64,000 nt of DNA from Flavobacteriaceae bacterium (GTDB taxonomy: Bacteria; Bacteroidota; Bacteroidia; Flavobacteriales; Flavobacteriaceae). The stretch covers positions 1 to 64,000 of the forward strand of contig JANQMD010000044.1 of NCBI GenBank assembly GCA_028280265.1. The letters run 5' to 3'. Positions 8,860-18,970 of this stretch are shown here, piece by piece. The translations under genes and the position numbers were made by a program. Below the pieces are notes generated by a model that was not told where the DNA came from, made no database searches, and worked only from the letters and a program-made list of their open reading frames with translations. Within the stretch, counting starts at the first letter, position 1. Each line of letters opens with the position of its first letter.

Positions 8860-9576
8860 TTACTTAGATTCGTTTTTAAGTTTCTTAAGCGTAAACTCTG
8901 CCTGTGACATAAATTCTTCTAGGTAATTAATAGAAACACGATAGTGGACAAAATAATAATTTGCAACTCTGCTTTTATAGTTAGGGTTGTCTAATGTGTA
9001 TTCAATGAACTGATCTAAATTTTTGCGCAGAACATAGTCAGGATACCAGGTATAATTATTCTTCCAGTTTGAGAAATTATCTTCTATATCTTTCACCATA
9101 TAATCATGTAAAAATTCAAATCTACCAATTGTTAATGTATAAAACTCAGTTAAAGAAATCTGCAAACTATCTTTAACGGCATCATCATTTGCATAATTCT
9201 TTAGTAAATTAAAGCCACGAGTAGAAACAGAAACTCTTGGTGCGTATGTGATCAAATTAAAGTACGTCGAATCTGCATAATCTTCTTTGGTAAGCTTATT
9301 ATCAAGAACATGCTTTAGATAAGGTTCTCTTTTTTTATACAAGTCTATAATGCCATTAATATTAACAATATCTGATTCTAAATCTTTCGTAATGATTCCA
9401 TATATAGTTTGAGTCTTTTTTTCTTCGTTCCTCTTTTCATTCCAATTGTTGACCTGAAGTGCAATCAGAATTCCAATGACAACCAACAAGATTTCTCCAA
9501 TGGCATATTTAAAGTACTTGCTTATTTTGTTTTCTTGGATTAGTGATTTACGGATATGTCTGAAAAATTTAATCAT
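8860..9576 (-). CDS. DUF6090 family membrane-anchored protein
   Basis: A 238-residue protein. A short cytoplasmic N-terminus (MIKFFRHIRKSL) is followed by one membrane segment at about residues 28-43 (GEILLVVIGILIALQVNNW) and then a long soluble, charged, helical region. The N-terminal pattern FFRxIR...YxxYAIGEIxLVVIGILIALxxNNWNE is the DUF6090 signature, known mainly from Bacteroidota. The function is unknown. A second copy lies at 12928-13671, and the pair brackets the large Asp-box protein gene, all on the minus strand. Confidence 0.85.
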   Translation of the reverse strand: MIKFFRHIRKSLIQENKISKYFKYAIGEILLVVIGILIALQVNNWNEKRNEEKKTQTIYGIITKDLESDIVNINGIIDLYKKREPYLKHVLDNKLTKEDYADSTYFNLITYAPRVSVSTRGFNLLKNYANDDAVKDSLQISLTEFYTLTIGRFEFLHDYMVKDIEDNFSNWKNNYTWYPDYVLRKNLDQFIEYTLDNPNYKSRVANYYFVHYRVSINYLEEFMSQAEFTLKKLKNESK

Positions 9577-9591
9577 GATACAATGGATTCT

Positions 9592-9725
9592 GTCATTCCT
9601 GCGTGTCAGACTGAGCCTGCCTTGTCGGCAGACAGGCGTGTCGAAGTCAAAGCAGGAATCCGTTTCACAATGGACTTAGATTCCGCATCACACTTCGAGT
9701 AACCTCAGTGTCCGTGCGGAATGAC
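9592..9725. repeat. Composite dispersed palindromic repeat
   Basis: Outer arms GTCATTC (9592-9598) and GAATGAC (9719-9725) enclose several inner copies of the same repeat vocabulary (cctgccttgtcggcagacagg, gcaggaatcc, ttccgcatcacacttcg). It looks like one TCATTCCTGC-type element with another repeat nested inside. There is no coding content. Confidence 0.65.
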
Positions 9726-9743
9726 AAATTCAAAACTTAAACT

Positions 9744-12700
9744 TTACTCCTTCTTTTTTAATATCAACGCAGGAATATTCAATGATCGGTATAAACTATT
9801 ATACGCTTTCATTTCTGTATTGATAATGGCGTCTCTTTCGTTCTTGTATACGTTCCAGTCTTTCATCAAATCATTGTAACGTTCCTTAGCTCCTTGAGTC
9901 ACTTTTGGATCAGCCTGATCGATGTAACCCTTTAGCTGAATCAATTGTGCATTCAATTTATTATTGAAATTAATGACATCTTGGAAGGTCTTTTGCTTGG
10001 CTTGAATCAAGTTTTCTTCCCATGAATTGATGCGTTTCAGTAAATCCTTCCCTTTCTCTAAAAGCGATTTTGCATCTTCATTCTCCTTTAACAGCTTTGC
10101 GTAATTGTTTAATTGCGATTTTGCGGATCGCATTAGATTCACAGACTCATGCATGTCTCTGAGCGTATTTTCAATATTTACCAACATTTCTTGTTGCTCT
10201 GAGAAATCCTGTGGTGTCGATTGAACAGCAGGATTGGGTAAAATGGTTGCTTCTGTTTCTACAGATTCTTCTCCTAATGAGAGTTTTAATGTATACTTTC
10301 CTGGAGCGACACTTGACCCTCCGTGACCGCCAAATACAAATACTTTATTGATGGCAGGAATGGCTTCACGATTGAAATCCCAAGTAAATCGATTGTATCC
10401 TTTTTTAGCAGGTAAAATTTGTGGTCTCGAAGGTCCGCCTGGCCATGATTTGAATCCTTTCGGTTTTTTGTTGGTATAGGTTCTAATGACTTTTAAACCT
10501 TGTAAAACTTCTAATTTTAAGTCCAGCGTATCTACTTTCTTATCGAGATAATAATCAAACGTAACTCCACTTCTTGGGTTGGTACCTTGTCCGGTGGCTC
10601 TGGAAACACCCCCAAAAATTCGGTAGTGATCTTTGGGTTTGAATATTTTTACAGACTTCTTTTCTTTGGTCATGCCCTGAAGTGCCCCTAAATCATCTAA
10701 GATCCAGAATCCACGACCCGAAGTTGCGATGACCAAATCGTTGTCCTGAATAATCATATCATTGATAGCGACTATTGGTAAGTTTAACTTGAGACGCTGC
10801 CAATAAGCACCGTCATCATTAGAAACATACAAGCCTGTTTCGGTTCCTGCATACAACAATCCTTTTCGTTTTCTATCGGCTCTTACCACACGCGCAAACC
10901 CATTAGGATCGTCCAAACCATTGACAATTTTCTTCCACGATTTCCCATAGTTGGTTGTCTTGAAAATATAAGAGTTGAGGTCTAAAGACTTGTATCTCAT
11001 CACGACCACATAAGCAGTCGCGGGATCGTGCTCTGAAACATCAATGCTATTAATAATTCCGTCTTTGATTCCTTTTGGAGTAATGTTTTCCCAGTTGGAT
11101 CCTCCATTTTTAGTAACATGTAACAATCCATCATCTGTGCCTGCGTACAAAACCCCTTCTTCATGTTGTGATTCTACCAAAGCAGTAATGGTATTGTAGT
11201 TTTCTCCTCCAGCAGCTTCATTCGTATAAGGCCCACCGCCAGGACCGTGTTTGTCTTTTTCATTTTTGGTCAAATCAGGACTTACAGTTATCCAACTAGT
11301 CCCTCCATTAGTAGTTTTAAAAACAACATTTCCTGCATGATAGATGGTTTTCCTATTGTGAGGAGAAGAAATGATAGGGGCGTTCCAGTTGTAACGATAT
11401 TTCGAATCTTTAGGAGCAATACTCAATCCTAATTCTGGATACTCTTTGATTGATTTTTGTTCTCGGGAACTTTTTGTCCATTTGCTAATGTTCCCCTGAT
11501 AAGTCCCACCATAAACAGTCTCTGGATTGTCTGGATCAAAAGCAATGAAAGCACTTTCCCCACCAGCGACTGAATACCAATCTTTCCAGTCTATTCCACC
11601 ATCAGTTGTTCTACTAGCAATGGCAATGGCTGAATTGTCTTGCTGACCTCCATAAACATAGTAAGGAACTTGGTTGTCGGTAATGACTCTATAGAATTGA
11701 GCAGTGGCTTGATTTTGTTGTGTACTCCAGCTTTTTCCACCATTGAAAGAGATGTTGGCACCTCCATCATTTGAGTTGATCAAATTGGTATTGTCGTTTG
11801 GGTTGATCCATAAATGATGGTTGTCTCCATGAGGAACAGGAATGTTTGAAAAGCTTTTTCCGCCATCGATAGACTTCATGACAGGAGCATTTAACACATA
11901 GACCACATTCTCATTTTGTGGATCGGCAAAAATTTCCATGTAGTACCAAGACCGTGCAATATTCACGCGATTCCTATTGACTTGTTTCCACTTTTTTCCT
12001 GCATCGTCAGAACGATAGACACCTCCTTTTTTACCCTCTGCTTCAATCACAGCAAATACGCGTTCTGGATTGGCTCTCGAAACTGAAATTCCAGATTTTC
12101 CGAAAGCTTTTGGTAGGCCAATTTTCATTTGAGTCCAAGTGTCTCCACCATCGATTGATTTGTACAATCCAGAGTGTTCTCCACCAGATTCCATATACCA
12201 AGGATAACGACGGTGTTGCCACATTGAAGCATACAAAATACGTGGGTTTTTCATATCCATAGATAGAGAAGAAGCACCGGTTGTATCATTTACAAATAGG
12301 ATTTGCTCCCAAGTTTTCCCTCCATCATTAGTTCTGTAAATACCTCTCTCTTTTGTAGGTGCATATTGTGCACCTTGGGCAGTTACATACATAATGTTAG
12401 GATTTGTGGGATGGATGATTACATCGGAAATATGGCGAGTTTTCTCCAATCCTACATGAACCCAGGTTTTTCCAGCATCCATGGATTTATAAACACCATC
12501 TCCCATAGAAGTCATGACACCACGGGCAGCATGCTCTCCCATTCCAACCACGACAATATTGGGATCACTTTCAGAAACTGCAATAGCACCTACAGATCCT
12601 GTTTTGAAAAATTTATCAGAGATGTTTTTCCAAGTAATACCACCGTCGGTTGTTTTAAACACTCCTCCTCCGGTACAACCCATATAGTAGGTGTGAGGTT

Positions 12701-12890
12701 GACCAATAACTCCTGTTGAGGTCACACTTCGACCACCACGAAATGGGCCAATATTTCTCCATTTCAATCCGTGGAAAAGAGAATCTGTCACTTGTATAAC
12801 AGGTCCTTTTGCCTTCTTCTTTCTTTTTTGAGCATGATTTGTGACTGGAATAAAAAGTAGACAAATCAGGAGGAATTTTAATGCTTTCAT
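9744..12890 (-). CDS. Large secreted Asp-box/VPS10-type beta-propeller protein
   Basis: A 1048-residue exported protein. Residues 1-20 are a signal peptide ending NHAQ. Most of the length (about 40-730) consists of beta-propeller blades with Asp-box motifs, for example [45 protein letters not shown] and KSIDGGKSF. Residues from about 770 form an all-beta region, followed by a charged helical tail at about 905-1040. Such proteins are annotated as sortilin/VPS10-like or WD40/YVTN/BNR-like glycosyl hydrolases in Bacteroidota, but no catalytic site is recognised. I see no type IX sorting domain at the C-terminus, so it is probably periplasmic or outer-membrane associated. The ligand is unknown. 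Confidence 0.85.
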   Translation of the reverse strand: MKALKFLLICLLFIPVTNHAQKRKKKAKGPVIQVTDSLFHGLKWRNIGPFRGGRSVTSTGVIGQPHTYYMGCTGGGVFKTTDGGITWKNISDKFFKTGSVGAIAVSESDPNIVVVGMGEHAARGVMTSMGDGVYKSMDAGKTWVHVGLEKTRHISDVIIHPTNPNIMYVTAQGAQYAPTKERGIYRTNDGGKTWEQILFVNDTTGASSLSMDMKNPRILYASMWQHRRYPWYMESGGEHSGLYKSIDGGDTWTQMKIGLPKAFGKSGISVSRANPERVFAVIEAEGKKGGVYRSDDAGKKWKQVNRNRVNIARSWYYMEIFADPQNENVVYVLNAPVMKSIDGGKSFSNIPVPHGDNHHLWINPNDNTNLINSNDGGANISFNGGKSWSTQQNQATAQFYRVITDNQVPYYVYGGQQDNSAIAIASRTTDGGIDWKDWYSVAGGESAFIAFDPDNPETVYGGTYQGNISKWTKSSREQKSIKEYPELGLSIAPKDSKYRYNWNAPIISSPHNRKTIYHAGNVVFKTTNGGTSWITVSPDLTKNEKDKHGPGGGPYTNEAAGGENYNTITALVESQHEEGVLYAGTDDGLLHVTKNGGSNWENITPKGIKDGIINSIDVSEHDPATAYVVVMRYKSLDLNSYIFKTTNYGKSWKKIVNGLDDPNGFARVVRADRKRKGLLYAGTETGLYVSNDDGAYWQRLKLNLPIVAINDMIIQDNDLVIATSGRGFWILDDLGALQGMTKEKKSVKIFKPKDHYRIFGGVSRATGQGTNPRSGVTFDYYLDKKVDTLDLKLEVLQGLKVIRTYTNKKPKGFKSWPGGPSRPQILPAKKGYNRFTWDFNREAIPAINKVFVFGGHGGSSVAPGKYTLKLSLGEESVETEATILPNPAVQSTPQDFSEQQEMLVNIENTLRDMHESVNLMRSAKSQLNNYAKLLKENEDAKSLLEKGKDLLKRINSWEENLIQAKQKTFQDVINFNNKLNAQLIQLKGYIDQADPKVTQGAKERYNDLMKDWNVYKNERDAIINTEMKAYNSLYRSLNIPALILKKKE

Positions 12891-12927
12891 CGGTTTGTTT
12901 TAGTTGTTATATTATTGAAGTATTTCA

Positions 12928-13671
12928 TCAGTTTTTTCCAGATTCGGTTAATCGGATAATCTCATGAATCATTTGTAAAACTCCTTCCTCTTTTACTGTA
13001 TTTAGATTATTTTGTAGATCTCCGGTTCTTTTATTAATGAAGTTTCGGTGTTGTTTACTAAAAAAAGCCTTTCTATTTTCTGGGTCATTATTTGAGTCGG
13101 GATCAAAACTTTTTCGAGCCCAAGGACCATATTCATTGAATAGAAAATTCATGGCAAATTGCTCTTCTTCCAGATAATCCGCTAAGACGTCTTTCCATGA
13201 GATGAGATTTCGCCTTAAAGCATCGTCCTTAATTAAGTCGAATGAAGAGGAGTTTAGGAGCGCTTCCACAGCGCCATTTTTGGCATTGAATGATTTATTT
13301 CTCCAAACGAGACTGTTGTAATATCTGACACTATCTCTCAAATAGGCATTTTCTTTCGTGATGATAGGATTGTTGGGGTCGAATTTTGACATGATGATTG
13401 ACAACCTTTGACCTGCATGGTAACTTACTTTGTTGTAGCTAATGATAGAATCTAACTGTGTTTTGTTGGATTTGAAATCTAAATTAATTTCCCTTAAAAA
13501 AGCCTGTTCTTTTTGTATTGCTTTTTTCTCTTCACTCCAATTATTAATATACAGGGCAATTAAAATTCCAATGACAACCAGAATAATTTCTCCCAAGGCA
13601 TACAACAAATATTTACCAACCTTGTTATCTCTGATCATATCCTGACGTATTTTTCTGAAAAACTTTATCAT
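12928..13671 (-). CDS. DUF6090 family membrane-anchored protein (second copy)
   Basis: A paralogue of the gene at 8860-9576: MIKFFRKIRQDMI, then a membrane segment GEIILVVIGILIALYINNW, then a soluble helical domain of about 190 residues. The start is set at 13671. A longer frame reaching 13725 adds a peptide containing DSCLRRNDK, which is simply the translation of the palindromic repeat at 13687-13753. The gene lies 37 bp upstream of the Asp-box protein gene in the same direction, so the two could be co-transcribed. The function is unknown. Confidence 0.85.
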   Translation of the reverse strand: MIKFFRKIRQDMIRDNKVGKYLLYALGEIILVVIGILIALYINNWSEEKKAIQKEQAFLREINLDFKSNKTQLDSIISYNKVSYHAGQRLSIIMSKFDPNNPIITKENAYLRDSVRYYNSLVWRNKSFNAKNGAVEALLNSSSFDLIKDDALRRNLISWKDVLADYLEEEQFAMNFLFNEYGPWARKSFDPDSNNDPENRKAFFSKQHRNFINKRTGDLQNNLNTVKEEGVLQMIHEIIRLTESGKN

Positions 13672-13686
13672 GTTGCAGAGGGTTTT

Positions 13687-13753
13687 GTCATTCCTGCGGA
13701 GGCAGGAATCCAATCTGCGATCCATTTGGATTCCGCATCAAGTGCAGAATGAC
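13687..13753. repeat. Dispersed palindromic repeat (TCATTCCTGC family)
   Basis: GTCATTC at 13687-13693 pairs with GAATGAC at 13747-13753. The left half also holds TTCCTGC/GCAGGAA, and the right half ggattccgcatc. It sits directly upstream of the second DUF6090 gene. Confidence 0.65.
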
Positions 13754-13919
13754 AGAGAAAGGTTTTTATCATAAGTCTGGTTGGGTTAGCTATTAGTGTA
13801 ACCACGTGTTAGTTTGTTGCAAGAATCTTACCTTGTTAAAATTACAACTTTTTTCTGTTTTCCTCCAATTTGCGTCAGCGACTTAAAATCCTTAGATTCG
13901 TTTTTGCTAAATCAACTAG

Positions 13920-14786
13920 ATGGGCTGGATATCGTACCTCATCATTTTAATCATCGTTGTCGCTGTTGTAAGTATTTTTTTATATTTCTTTCAGGAGCGT
14001 TTTCTATTTCATCCAGAAAAGTTACCCAAAGATTTTGTCTTTCAATACGAGAATCAGAAAGTAGATGAATACAATTTAGAGCTCCCAGACGGAGCGATTA
14101 TCAACGGATTGCATTTCAAATCGGAGAACCCCAAAGGAGTGGTGTATTACCTAAAAGGAAACTCGAAAAGTATCAAAGGATGGGGGAAATTTGCGGTCGA
14201 TTTTACACTCCATAACTTCGATGTGATTATGATTGACTATCGCGGTTTTGGAAAAAGTACAGGCAAGCTAAGTCAGGAAAGTATGAAACGGGATGCCTTG
14301 TATGTATACGATAAAATCAAGGAGAAAGTAAAAGAACATCGGATCATTGTTTACGGACGTTCGTTAGGAACTGGCTTGGCAACCAAAGTTGCTTCTATGA
14401 ACAACCCTAAGACACTCATTTTGGCATGTCCGTATTTCAGTATGTCTAAAAATGCGAAACGTTATTTGCCTCTTGTTCCACTAGGTTTAGTCATGCGCTA
14501 TCGGATGCCTACTTACAAGTGGATGAAGTATGTAGATTGCCCCATCAATATCATTCATGGGACGAATGATCGAGTGATTCGTTTTAAATCTAGCTTACGC
14601 TTATCAAAGTTGAAACCCGACTTAACCAAATTGTACCCAATCATTGGAGGTGGACATAAAGATTTGCATAATTACGAGAGCTATCACAGAGCTTTGGAAG
14701 AGATTTTGAACTCAGAAGGAAGAGTCGAAGTAGACAGAGAAAAAACGAGTATTGATTTTATTCGGACTAAAAAGAAAAAGAAATGA
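13920..14786 (+). CDS. Alpha/beta hydrolase (BEM46/S33-like), membrane-anchored
   Basis: A 288-residue protein. Residues about 4-22 form an N-terminal membrane anchor (LIILIIVVAVVSIFLYFF). The hydrolase core follows: VYYLKGNSKS (oxyanion region), IDYRGFGKSTG, the nucleophile elbow YGRSLGTG with the serine near residue 144, the acid in IIHGTNDRVI and the histidine in GGGHKDLHN. It overlaps the next hydrolase by 4 bp (ATGA) and is clearly its paralogue, so the pair is a tandem duplication expressed together. The substrate is unknown, probably an ester or acyl compound at the membrane. Confidence 0.9.
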   Translation: MGWISYLIILIIVVAVVSIFLYFFQERFLFHPEKLPKDFVFQYENQKVDEYNLELPDGAIINGLHFKSENPKGVVYYLKGNSKSIKGWGKFAVDFTLHNFDVIMIDYRGFGKSTGKLSQESMKRDALYVYDKIKEKVKEHRIIVYGRSLGTGLATKVASMNNPKTLILACPYFSMSKNAKRYLPLVPLGLVMRYRMPTYKWMKYVDCPINIIHGTNDRVIRFKSSLRLSKLKPDLTKLYPIIGGGHKDLHNYESYHRALEEILNSEGRVEVDREKTSIDFIRTKKKKK

Positions 14787-15574
14787 TCAGGAAAGTAGTC
14801 TATGGAATCCTCATCTTTTTGGGAGTAGGGTTGTTTCTTTTCTATGTTTTACAAGAGCGTTTTATTTTTTTAAACGGAAAAAAATTATCTAAAGACTATG
14901 TATATCAATTTCCTCAAGCTTTCGAGGAGGTAAATATTACGGCAAAGGATCAACAAACGATCAATGGACTACATTTTCAATTGGAAAATCCAAAAGGAAT
15001 CGTTCTATTTTTCCATGGAAACAAAGGAAACTTAGAGCGCTGGGGGAAAATTGTTCCTTACTTATTAGCGTATGATTACGAAGTATTGGTTGTCGATTAT
15101 CGAAGTTACGGGAAAAGCACGGGAAAATTTCATCAAGAAAAGATGTATCAAGATGCTTTGGATGTGTATGACTATGTGAAAAATCAGTTTTCAGAAAGTC
15201 AAATTGTTGTTTATGGACGTTCCTTAGGTGCGGCATTTTCCGCTTATGTAGGGGCAAATAGAAATCCAAAACACATCGTACTAGAAGCTCCTTTTTACAA
15301 TCTCAAAAAAGCGGTTCACAATTACTTTCCTTTGGCTCCTACATTCTTATTGAAATACTCATTTCCTACAAATGAAATCCTGCCTAATGTGAATGCTCCA
15401 GTTACCTTTTTTCACGGAGATGAAGATGGCGTAACCTCCTTTGAAGAATCGAAAGAATTATTTCAGCTCACTACTTCAAAACAAAAAGAGTTTGTTACTA
15501 TTTCAGGAGGAACTCATCATAATTTGAAAGATTTTGATGTTTATCAGAAGAAAATGAGAGGGCTATTAGAATGA
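14783..15574 (+). CDS. Alpha/beta hydrolase (tandem paralogue), membrane-anchored
   Basis: A 263-residue protein with an N-terminal membrane segment (VVYGILIFLGVGLFLFYVL) and a complete alpha/beta hydrolase core. It has the box FFHGNKGN, VDYRSYGKSTG, the nucleophile elbow YGRSLGAA, the acid region FFHGDEDGVT and the histidine in GGTHHNL. Its first 45 residues match the upstream hydrolase in order (QERF, LSKDYVYQF, INGLHFQLENPKG). It is translationally coupled to the upstream gene through the ATGA overlap. The substrate is unknown. Confidence 0.9.
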   Translation: MIRKVVYGILIFLGVGLFLFYVLQERFIFLNGKKLSKDYVYQFPQAFEEVNITAKDQQTINGLHFQLENPKGIVLFFHGNKGNLERWGKIVPYLLAYDYEVLVVDYRSYGKSTGKFHQEKMYQDALDVYDYVKNQFSESQIVVYGRSLGAAFSAYVGANRNPKHIVLEAPFYNLKKAVHNYFPLAPTFLLKYSFPTNEILPNVNAPVTFFHGDEDGVTSFEESKELFQLTTSKQKEFVTISGGTHHNLKDFDVYQKKMRGLLE

Positions 15575-15611
15575 ACTCATAATTTTTAGAGCTCACATTC
15601 GTTATGAGAGT

Positions 15612-16487
15612 ATGAAAAAGAAGTTCATAATTTCAGTTTTACTTATCGTTGTATTCGTTGTTGGAGTTTCTCAATTGAAAGGCGCACGCCCAACAATAAC
15701 TGCCATCAAAACAGTGTTTACCAAGCCAAGCTTGATTGATAAGAAAGGAACAACAGTGAAAACCAGGGTAAAAGTTCCTGAAGGTTATAAGAGAGTTCAA
15801 CATAAAGAAGGGTCATTTCAAGATTTCATACAAAATTACCCATTGAAAAAGTTTGGCTCCAAAGTAATTAATTATGACGGAAGTGAATATTTTTATCAGT
15901 CGGGTCACTTTGGTGTTTTGGAAGTGTCGGTGCCAAAAAATGGATTACAACAATGCGCTGACGCTCTGATTCGATTGCGATCAGAATATCTTTGGAAGAG
16001 AGACAAGAAAAGTAGAATAGGGTTTGAATTCACCAGCGGACATTATTGTTCATGGCAAAAATATGCGAAAGGATACAGACCTAAAGTCAAAGGAAACCGA
16101 GTCTCATTCCATAAGATAGCAAAGAAAGATTTTTCGAAGGGAAATTTTTACAACTACTTGAATTTAATTTACACATATTCTGGAACTTTGTCTTTGTATA
16201 ATGAATTGACAAAAATTACTTTATCAAAACAATTAAGAATAGGTGATATGCTAGTCTACCCTGGAACTCCAGGACACATTGTGATGATTGTAGATGAGAT
16301 AGAAAATGAACAAGGAGAAAAACGCTTCATCTTAGCACAAGGAAATACACCTGCTCAGAGTGTTCATTTGTTGAAAAATCCTAATGATGGAGATGTAAAC
16401 CCTTGGTACAAGTTACAGGTTGGTGAATATATAGAAATTCCAGGTTATTATTTTAACAAAGCTAAGTTCATCCGATTTAAGGATTAA
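15612..16487 (+). CDS. DUF4846 domain protein, exported or membrane-anchored
   Basis: A 291-residue protein with an N-terminal hydrophobic segment (KKFIISVLLIVVFVVGVSQL) acting as signal or anchor. The body has the features I associate with DUF4846: FTSGHYCSWQKYAKGYRP, a YSGTLSLYNEL block, and a C-terminal RIGDMLVYPGTPGHIVMIVDE followed by LAQGNTPAQS. The histidine, cysteine and GHxV elements resemble papain-like or NlpC-like folds, but this is inference. It stands 37 bp after the hydrolase pair. A 7-bp inverted repeat CTCATAA/TTATGAG lies just before the start. Confidence 0.8.
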   Translation: MKKKFIISVLLIVVFVVGVSQLKGARPTITAIKTVFTKPSLIDKKGTTVKTRVKVPEGYKRVQHKEGSFQDFIQNYPLKKFGSKVINYDGSEYFYQSGHFGVLEVSVPKNGLQQCADALIRLRSEYLWKRDKKSRIGFEFTSGHYCSWQKYAKGYRPKVKGNRVSFHKIAKKDFSKGNFYNYLNLIYTYSGTLSLYNELTKITLSKQLRIGDMLVYPGTPGHIVMIVDEIENEQGEKRFILAQGNTPAQSVHLLKNPNDGDVNPWYKLQVGEYIEIPGYYFNKAKFIRFKD

Positions 16488-16563
16488 TTAGAACCTTCAA
16501 AATCCCTTTTGTTGTTTCCTTTTTTTCGGATAAAAACTAATTTTTACATCGTATTTTTGCAAC

Positions 16564-16932
16564 ATGTTACAAGCACTTACAGAGCAAGAGCTTCATAATC
16601 TTGCTATGAACATTGTTGGAAAGAAACTGCAGGAAATGGGTTATGAATTCGTGGCTGTCAATTCCAAATTGAAAAGACACCCTCAGTTTGTTCTCTATAA
16701 AAAAGGAGAGCCCACTATTTTTGTTTTAGTAAAGGTTACCAAAAACATTCAGCATCCAGAATCGTATGATGTATTATGGATGGAAACATTTAAAGAACAC
16801 GCAAAAAAATCAAATGCAAAGGTTTGGTATGCAGGAGTAGGCATTGCCAATGCAGAGAGTGTTGATTTACCTGTTTTTAAAGATCAACCTTATTATGTGG
16901 CGTTTGAAGATTTTGTGAAGATATTGGAATAA
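16564..16932 (+). CDS. Conserved small protein of unknown function
   Basis: A 122-residue cytosolic protein with no signal or membrane segment. It has an N-terminal helix (ALTEQELHNLAMNIVGKKLQEMGYEF) and then alternating strands (QFVLYKKGEPTIFVLVKV, AKVWYAGVGIA). The pattern, a helix followed by an FVLxxKG core, is reminiscent of small restriction-endonuclease-like folds, but catalytic residues are not evident and I do not assign one. A TATTTTTG element at 16552-16559 lies only 5 bp before the ATG, as in flavobacterial leaderless or short-leader promoters. A strong terminator follows. Confidence 0.7.
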   Translation: MLQALTEQELHNLAMNIVGKKLQEMGYEFVAVNSKLKRHPQFVLYKKGEPTIFVLVKVTKNIQHPESYDVLWMETFKEHAKKSNAKVWYAGVGIANAESVDLPVFKDQPYYVAFEDFVKILE

Positions 16933-16960
16933 AAAAAGCGCCTTACAAAGGCGCTTTTTT
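16932..16960. terminator. Bidirectional intrinsic terminator
   Basis: Perfect 13-bp stem AAAAAAGCGCCTT/AAGGCGCTTTTTT with a 3-base loop (ACA). It has a T run on each strand and lies between two convergent genes (the small protein ending 16932 and the OmpA-like gene ending 16977). It can serve both. Confidence 0.95.
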
Positions 16961-16976
16961 ATATATAGACTTTTAT

Positions 16977-17828
16977 TTACTCAGCTTTTTGCTCTAACAA
17001 ATCAAAGAACTGGCCAATTTTTGGCATGATAATAATCTTTGTTCTTCTGTTTTTGGCTTTGTTAGCAGGGCTGTCATTTGGAGCTAAAGGAACATAGCTA
17101 CTTCTTCCAGCAGCAATTAATCTGCCTGGTTTTACTCCATATTTGTATTGCAATACTCTTGTAATTGCAGTGGCTCTTTTTGCAGATAAATCCCAGTTAT
17201 CTTTTAAAACTTGATTATCTGCTTTTATAGGAGTATCGTCAGTATGACCTTCAATCATTACATCCATTTCAGGTTGATCTTTTACAACAGTTGCTACTTT
17301 TTCTAAGACATCAAATGCTTTTTCAGTGATGTCATAGCTACCACTCTTAAACAAAAGCTTATCTGAAATAGAGATAAATACCACAGTTTTCTCAACATTA
17401 ATTTCAATATCATCATCATCAATTCCATCTTTTAATTCTTTCTTTAAGTGAAATGCTACAACCAAATTCAAAGAATCCTTCTTAGAAGCTGCAGATCGAA
17501 TTCTATTGATGTACTTATCTTTCTTGCTTAATTGAGAAAGCGTCTCCTTGATGTTGTCATTCGCCCCTTTTGTTAAAACGGTTAAATTATCAACATACTC
17601 CAATGTTTTCTGTTTGTCTTTTTTAAGTTCTTCAACAGTGCTTTCCAGTGTCGTTACCTTTCCTTCACTCTTCTCTTTTTCGATCAAACACTTTGTCAAA
17701 TTATTTTTAACAGCTAGTAATTCATCTTGTGCTTTTTTATGCTCAGCTTGTAAGGAAGCATACTCTTTTTTTGATACACAAGAGCTTACCACAACAGCAC
17801 AAAGAAACATTAATAAAAGTTTTCTCAT
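16977..17828 (-). CDS. OmpA-family lipoprotein with coiled coil
   Basis: An exported lipoprotein: the signal MRKLLLMFLCAVVVSSCVSKKEY contains a lipobox ending at the cysteine near residue 17. Residues about 25-105 form a coiled coil. Residues from about 150 form an OmpA peptidoglycan-binding domain with IEGHTDDTPI, LSAKRATAITRVL and NRRTKIIIMP. It probably ties the outer membrane to the cell wall. The start at 17828 is chosen because it gives the lipoprotein signal. The longer frame to 17897 adds a non-signal peptide. A TAAATTTG element on the minus strand at 17863-17856 is a possible promoter -7 box. Confidence 0.9.
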   Translation of the reverse strand: MRKLLLMFLCAVVVSSCVSKKEYASLQAEHKKAQDELLAVKNNLTKCLIEKEKSEGKVTTLESTVEELKKDKQKTLEYVDNLTVLTKGANDNIKETLSQLSKKDKYINRIRSAASKKDSLNLVVAFHLKKELKDGIDDDDIEINVEKTVVFISISDKLLFKSGSYDITEKAFDVLEKVATVVKDQPEMDVMIEGHTDDTPIKADNQVLKDNWDLSAKRATAITRVLQYKYGVKPGRLIAAGRSSYVPLAPNDSPANKAKNRRTKIIIMPKIGQFFDLLEQKAE

Positions 17829-17959
17829 TTTTATCGGATTGAAATTAAGATTGCACAAATTTAAAAATAAAGAACAGAAGTAAGTACCGATTAACAATTA
17901 TTTATGAACGATTTATGAGAATTTTATGGTGTATCTTTACACTCGATTATTCAAAAAAA

Positions 17960-18967
17960 ATGAAAATAAAATTCTTTAGAGTTCTACTAATTTCTCTTGT
18001 TGTTTTAGCAGGGTGTAAAAAACAAGAAACTTCAGGTGTTCCAATGAAATTGACGGGTGCTGTTTTTGGGACAACTTACAATATTATTTACTACAATTCT
18101 TCAGAAAATTTTCAATCGGAAATAGTAGGATTATTTGATAAAATGAATGCTTCGTTATCTACCTACATTCCTAATTCAGATATTTCCAAGATTAATAATG
18201 GAGACCAAGATGTAGAGGTTGATGCTTATTTCAAAGAAGTGTTTTCCAAATCTCAGAGAATTTTCAAAGAAACGAATGGGTATTTCGATCCTACTGTAGG
18301 TAATCTGGTAAATGCTTGGGGATTTGGTCCTGAGAAGCCTATCAATAATTTAGATTCAACTAAAGTAAAAGAGTTAATGCAATTTGTTGGTTTTAATAAA
18401 GTAAGACTCGAAGGGTCTTCGATAGTGAAAGAGCATGCAGAAACCTATTTTGACTTTAATTCTATTGCAAAAGGGTTTGGAATTGATGTTGTAGCTAGAT
18501 TTTTGGAGTCAAAGAAAATAGATAGCTATTTGGTAGAAATTGGAGGAGAAATACGGACCAAAGGATTGAAACCAGAAAATAAAGAATGGACCGTTCAACT
18601 CGATGACCCAAATGTAGATGGAACTAGATCAGCGTTTACTTATTTACAAGTAAAAAATCAGTCTATGGCTAGCTCAGGAAACTACAGAAAGTATCGAGTT
18701 GCTAAGAGTGGCGAAAAATTTGTTCATACGATCAATCCTAAGACAGGATTTGCTAAAGAAAGTAACCTGTTAGCAGCCACTGTGATTGCGAAAATGGACT
18801 GTGCAGATGTAGACGCCTATGCAACGGCTCTCATGGCTATGGGTTATGAAAGGTCTAAAGAGTTTTTAGAATCAAGACCAGAACTGAGTGTCATACTCAT
18901 ATATGTAGATAAGGAAGGGAAGATAAAAATCTTTAAAAAAGGAGAAATAAAAGAGTTGTCAAGTTAA
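17960..18967 (+). CDS. apbE: FAD:protein FMN transferase (ApbE), lipoprotein
   Basis: Attaches FMN covalently to threonine residues of target flavoproteins such as NqrB/NqrC or RnfG at the periplasmic face. The start at 17960 gives a lipoprotein signal MKIKFFRVLLISLVVLAGCKK. The core shows GTTYNIIYY, YFDPTVGNLVNAWGFG, FDFNSIAKGFGID, VEIGGEIRTKG and HTINPKTGFAKES, which are ApbE blocks including the FAD- and Mg-binding region. Length about 335 is normal. It is divergent from the OmpA-like gene. Na+-pumping NADH dehydrogenase genes, its usual clients, are not in this window. Confidence 0.93.
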   Translation: MKIKFFRVLLISLVVLAGCKKQETSGVPMKLTGAVFGTTYNIIYYNSSENFQSEIVGLFDKMNASLSTYIPNSDISKINNGDQDVEVDAYFKEVFSKSQRIFKETNGYFDPTVGNLVNAWGFGPEKPINNLDSTKVKELMQFVGFNKVRLEGSSIVKEHAETYFDFNSIAKGFGIDVVARFLESKKIDSYLVEIGGEIRTKGLKPENKEWTVQLDDPNVDGTRSAFTYLQVKNQSMASSGNYRKYRVAKSGEKFVHTINPKTGFAKESNLLAATVIAKMDCADVDAYATALMAMGYERSKEFLESRPELSVILIYVDKEGKIKIFKKGEIKELSS

Positions 18968-18970
18968 CTT

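Noticed and set aside
13672..13725. Longer N-terminus of the second DUF6090 protein (and similar extensions at 44065-44109, 45283-45291, 62903-62944)
   Set aside because: These extensions translate dispersed palindromic repeats or spacer (for example DSCLRRNDK, RLPRFARKD) and precede family-typical starts.
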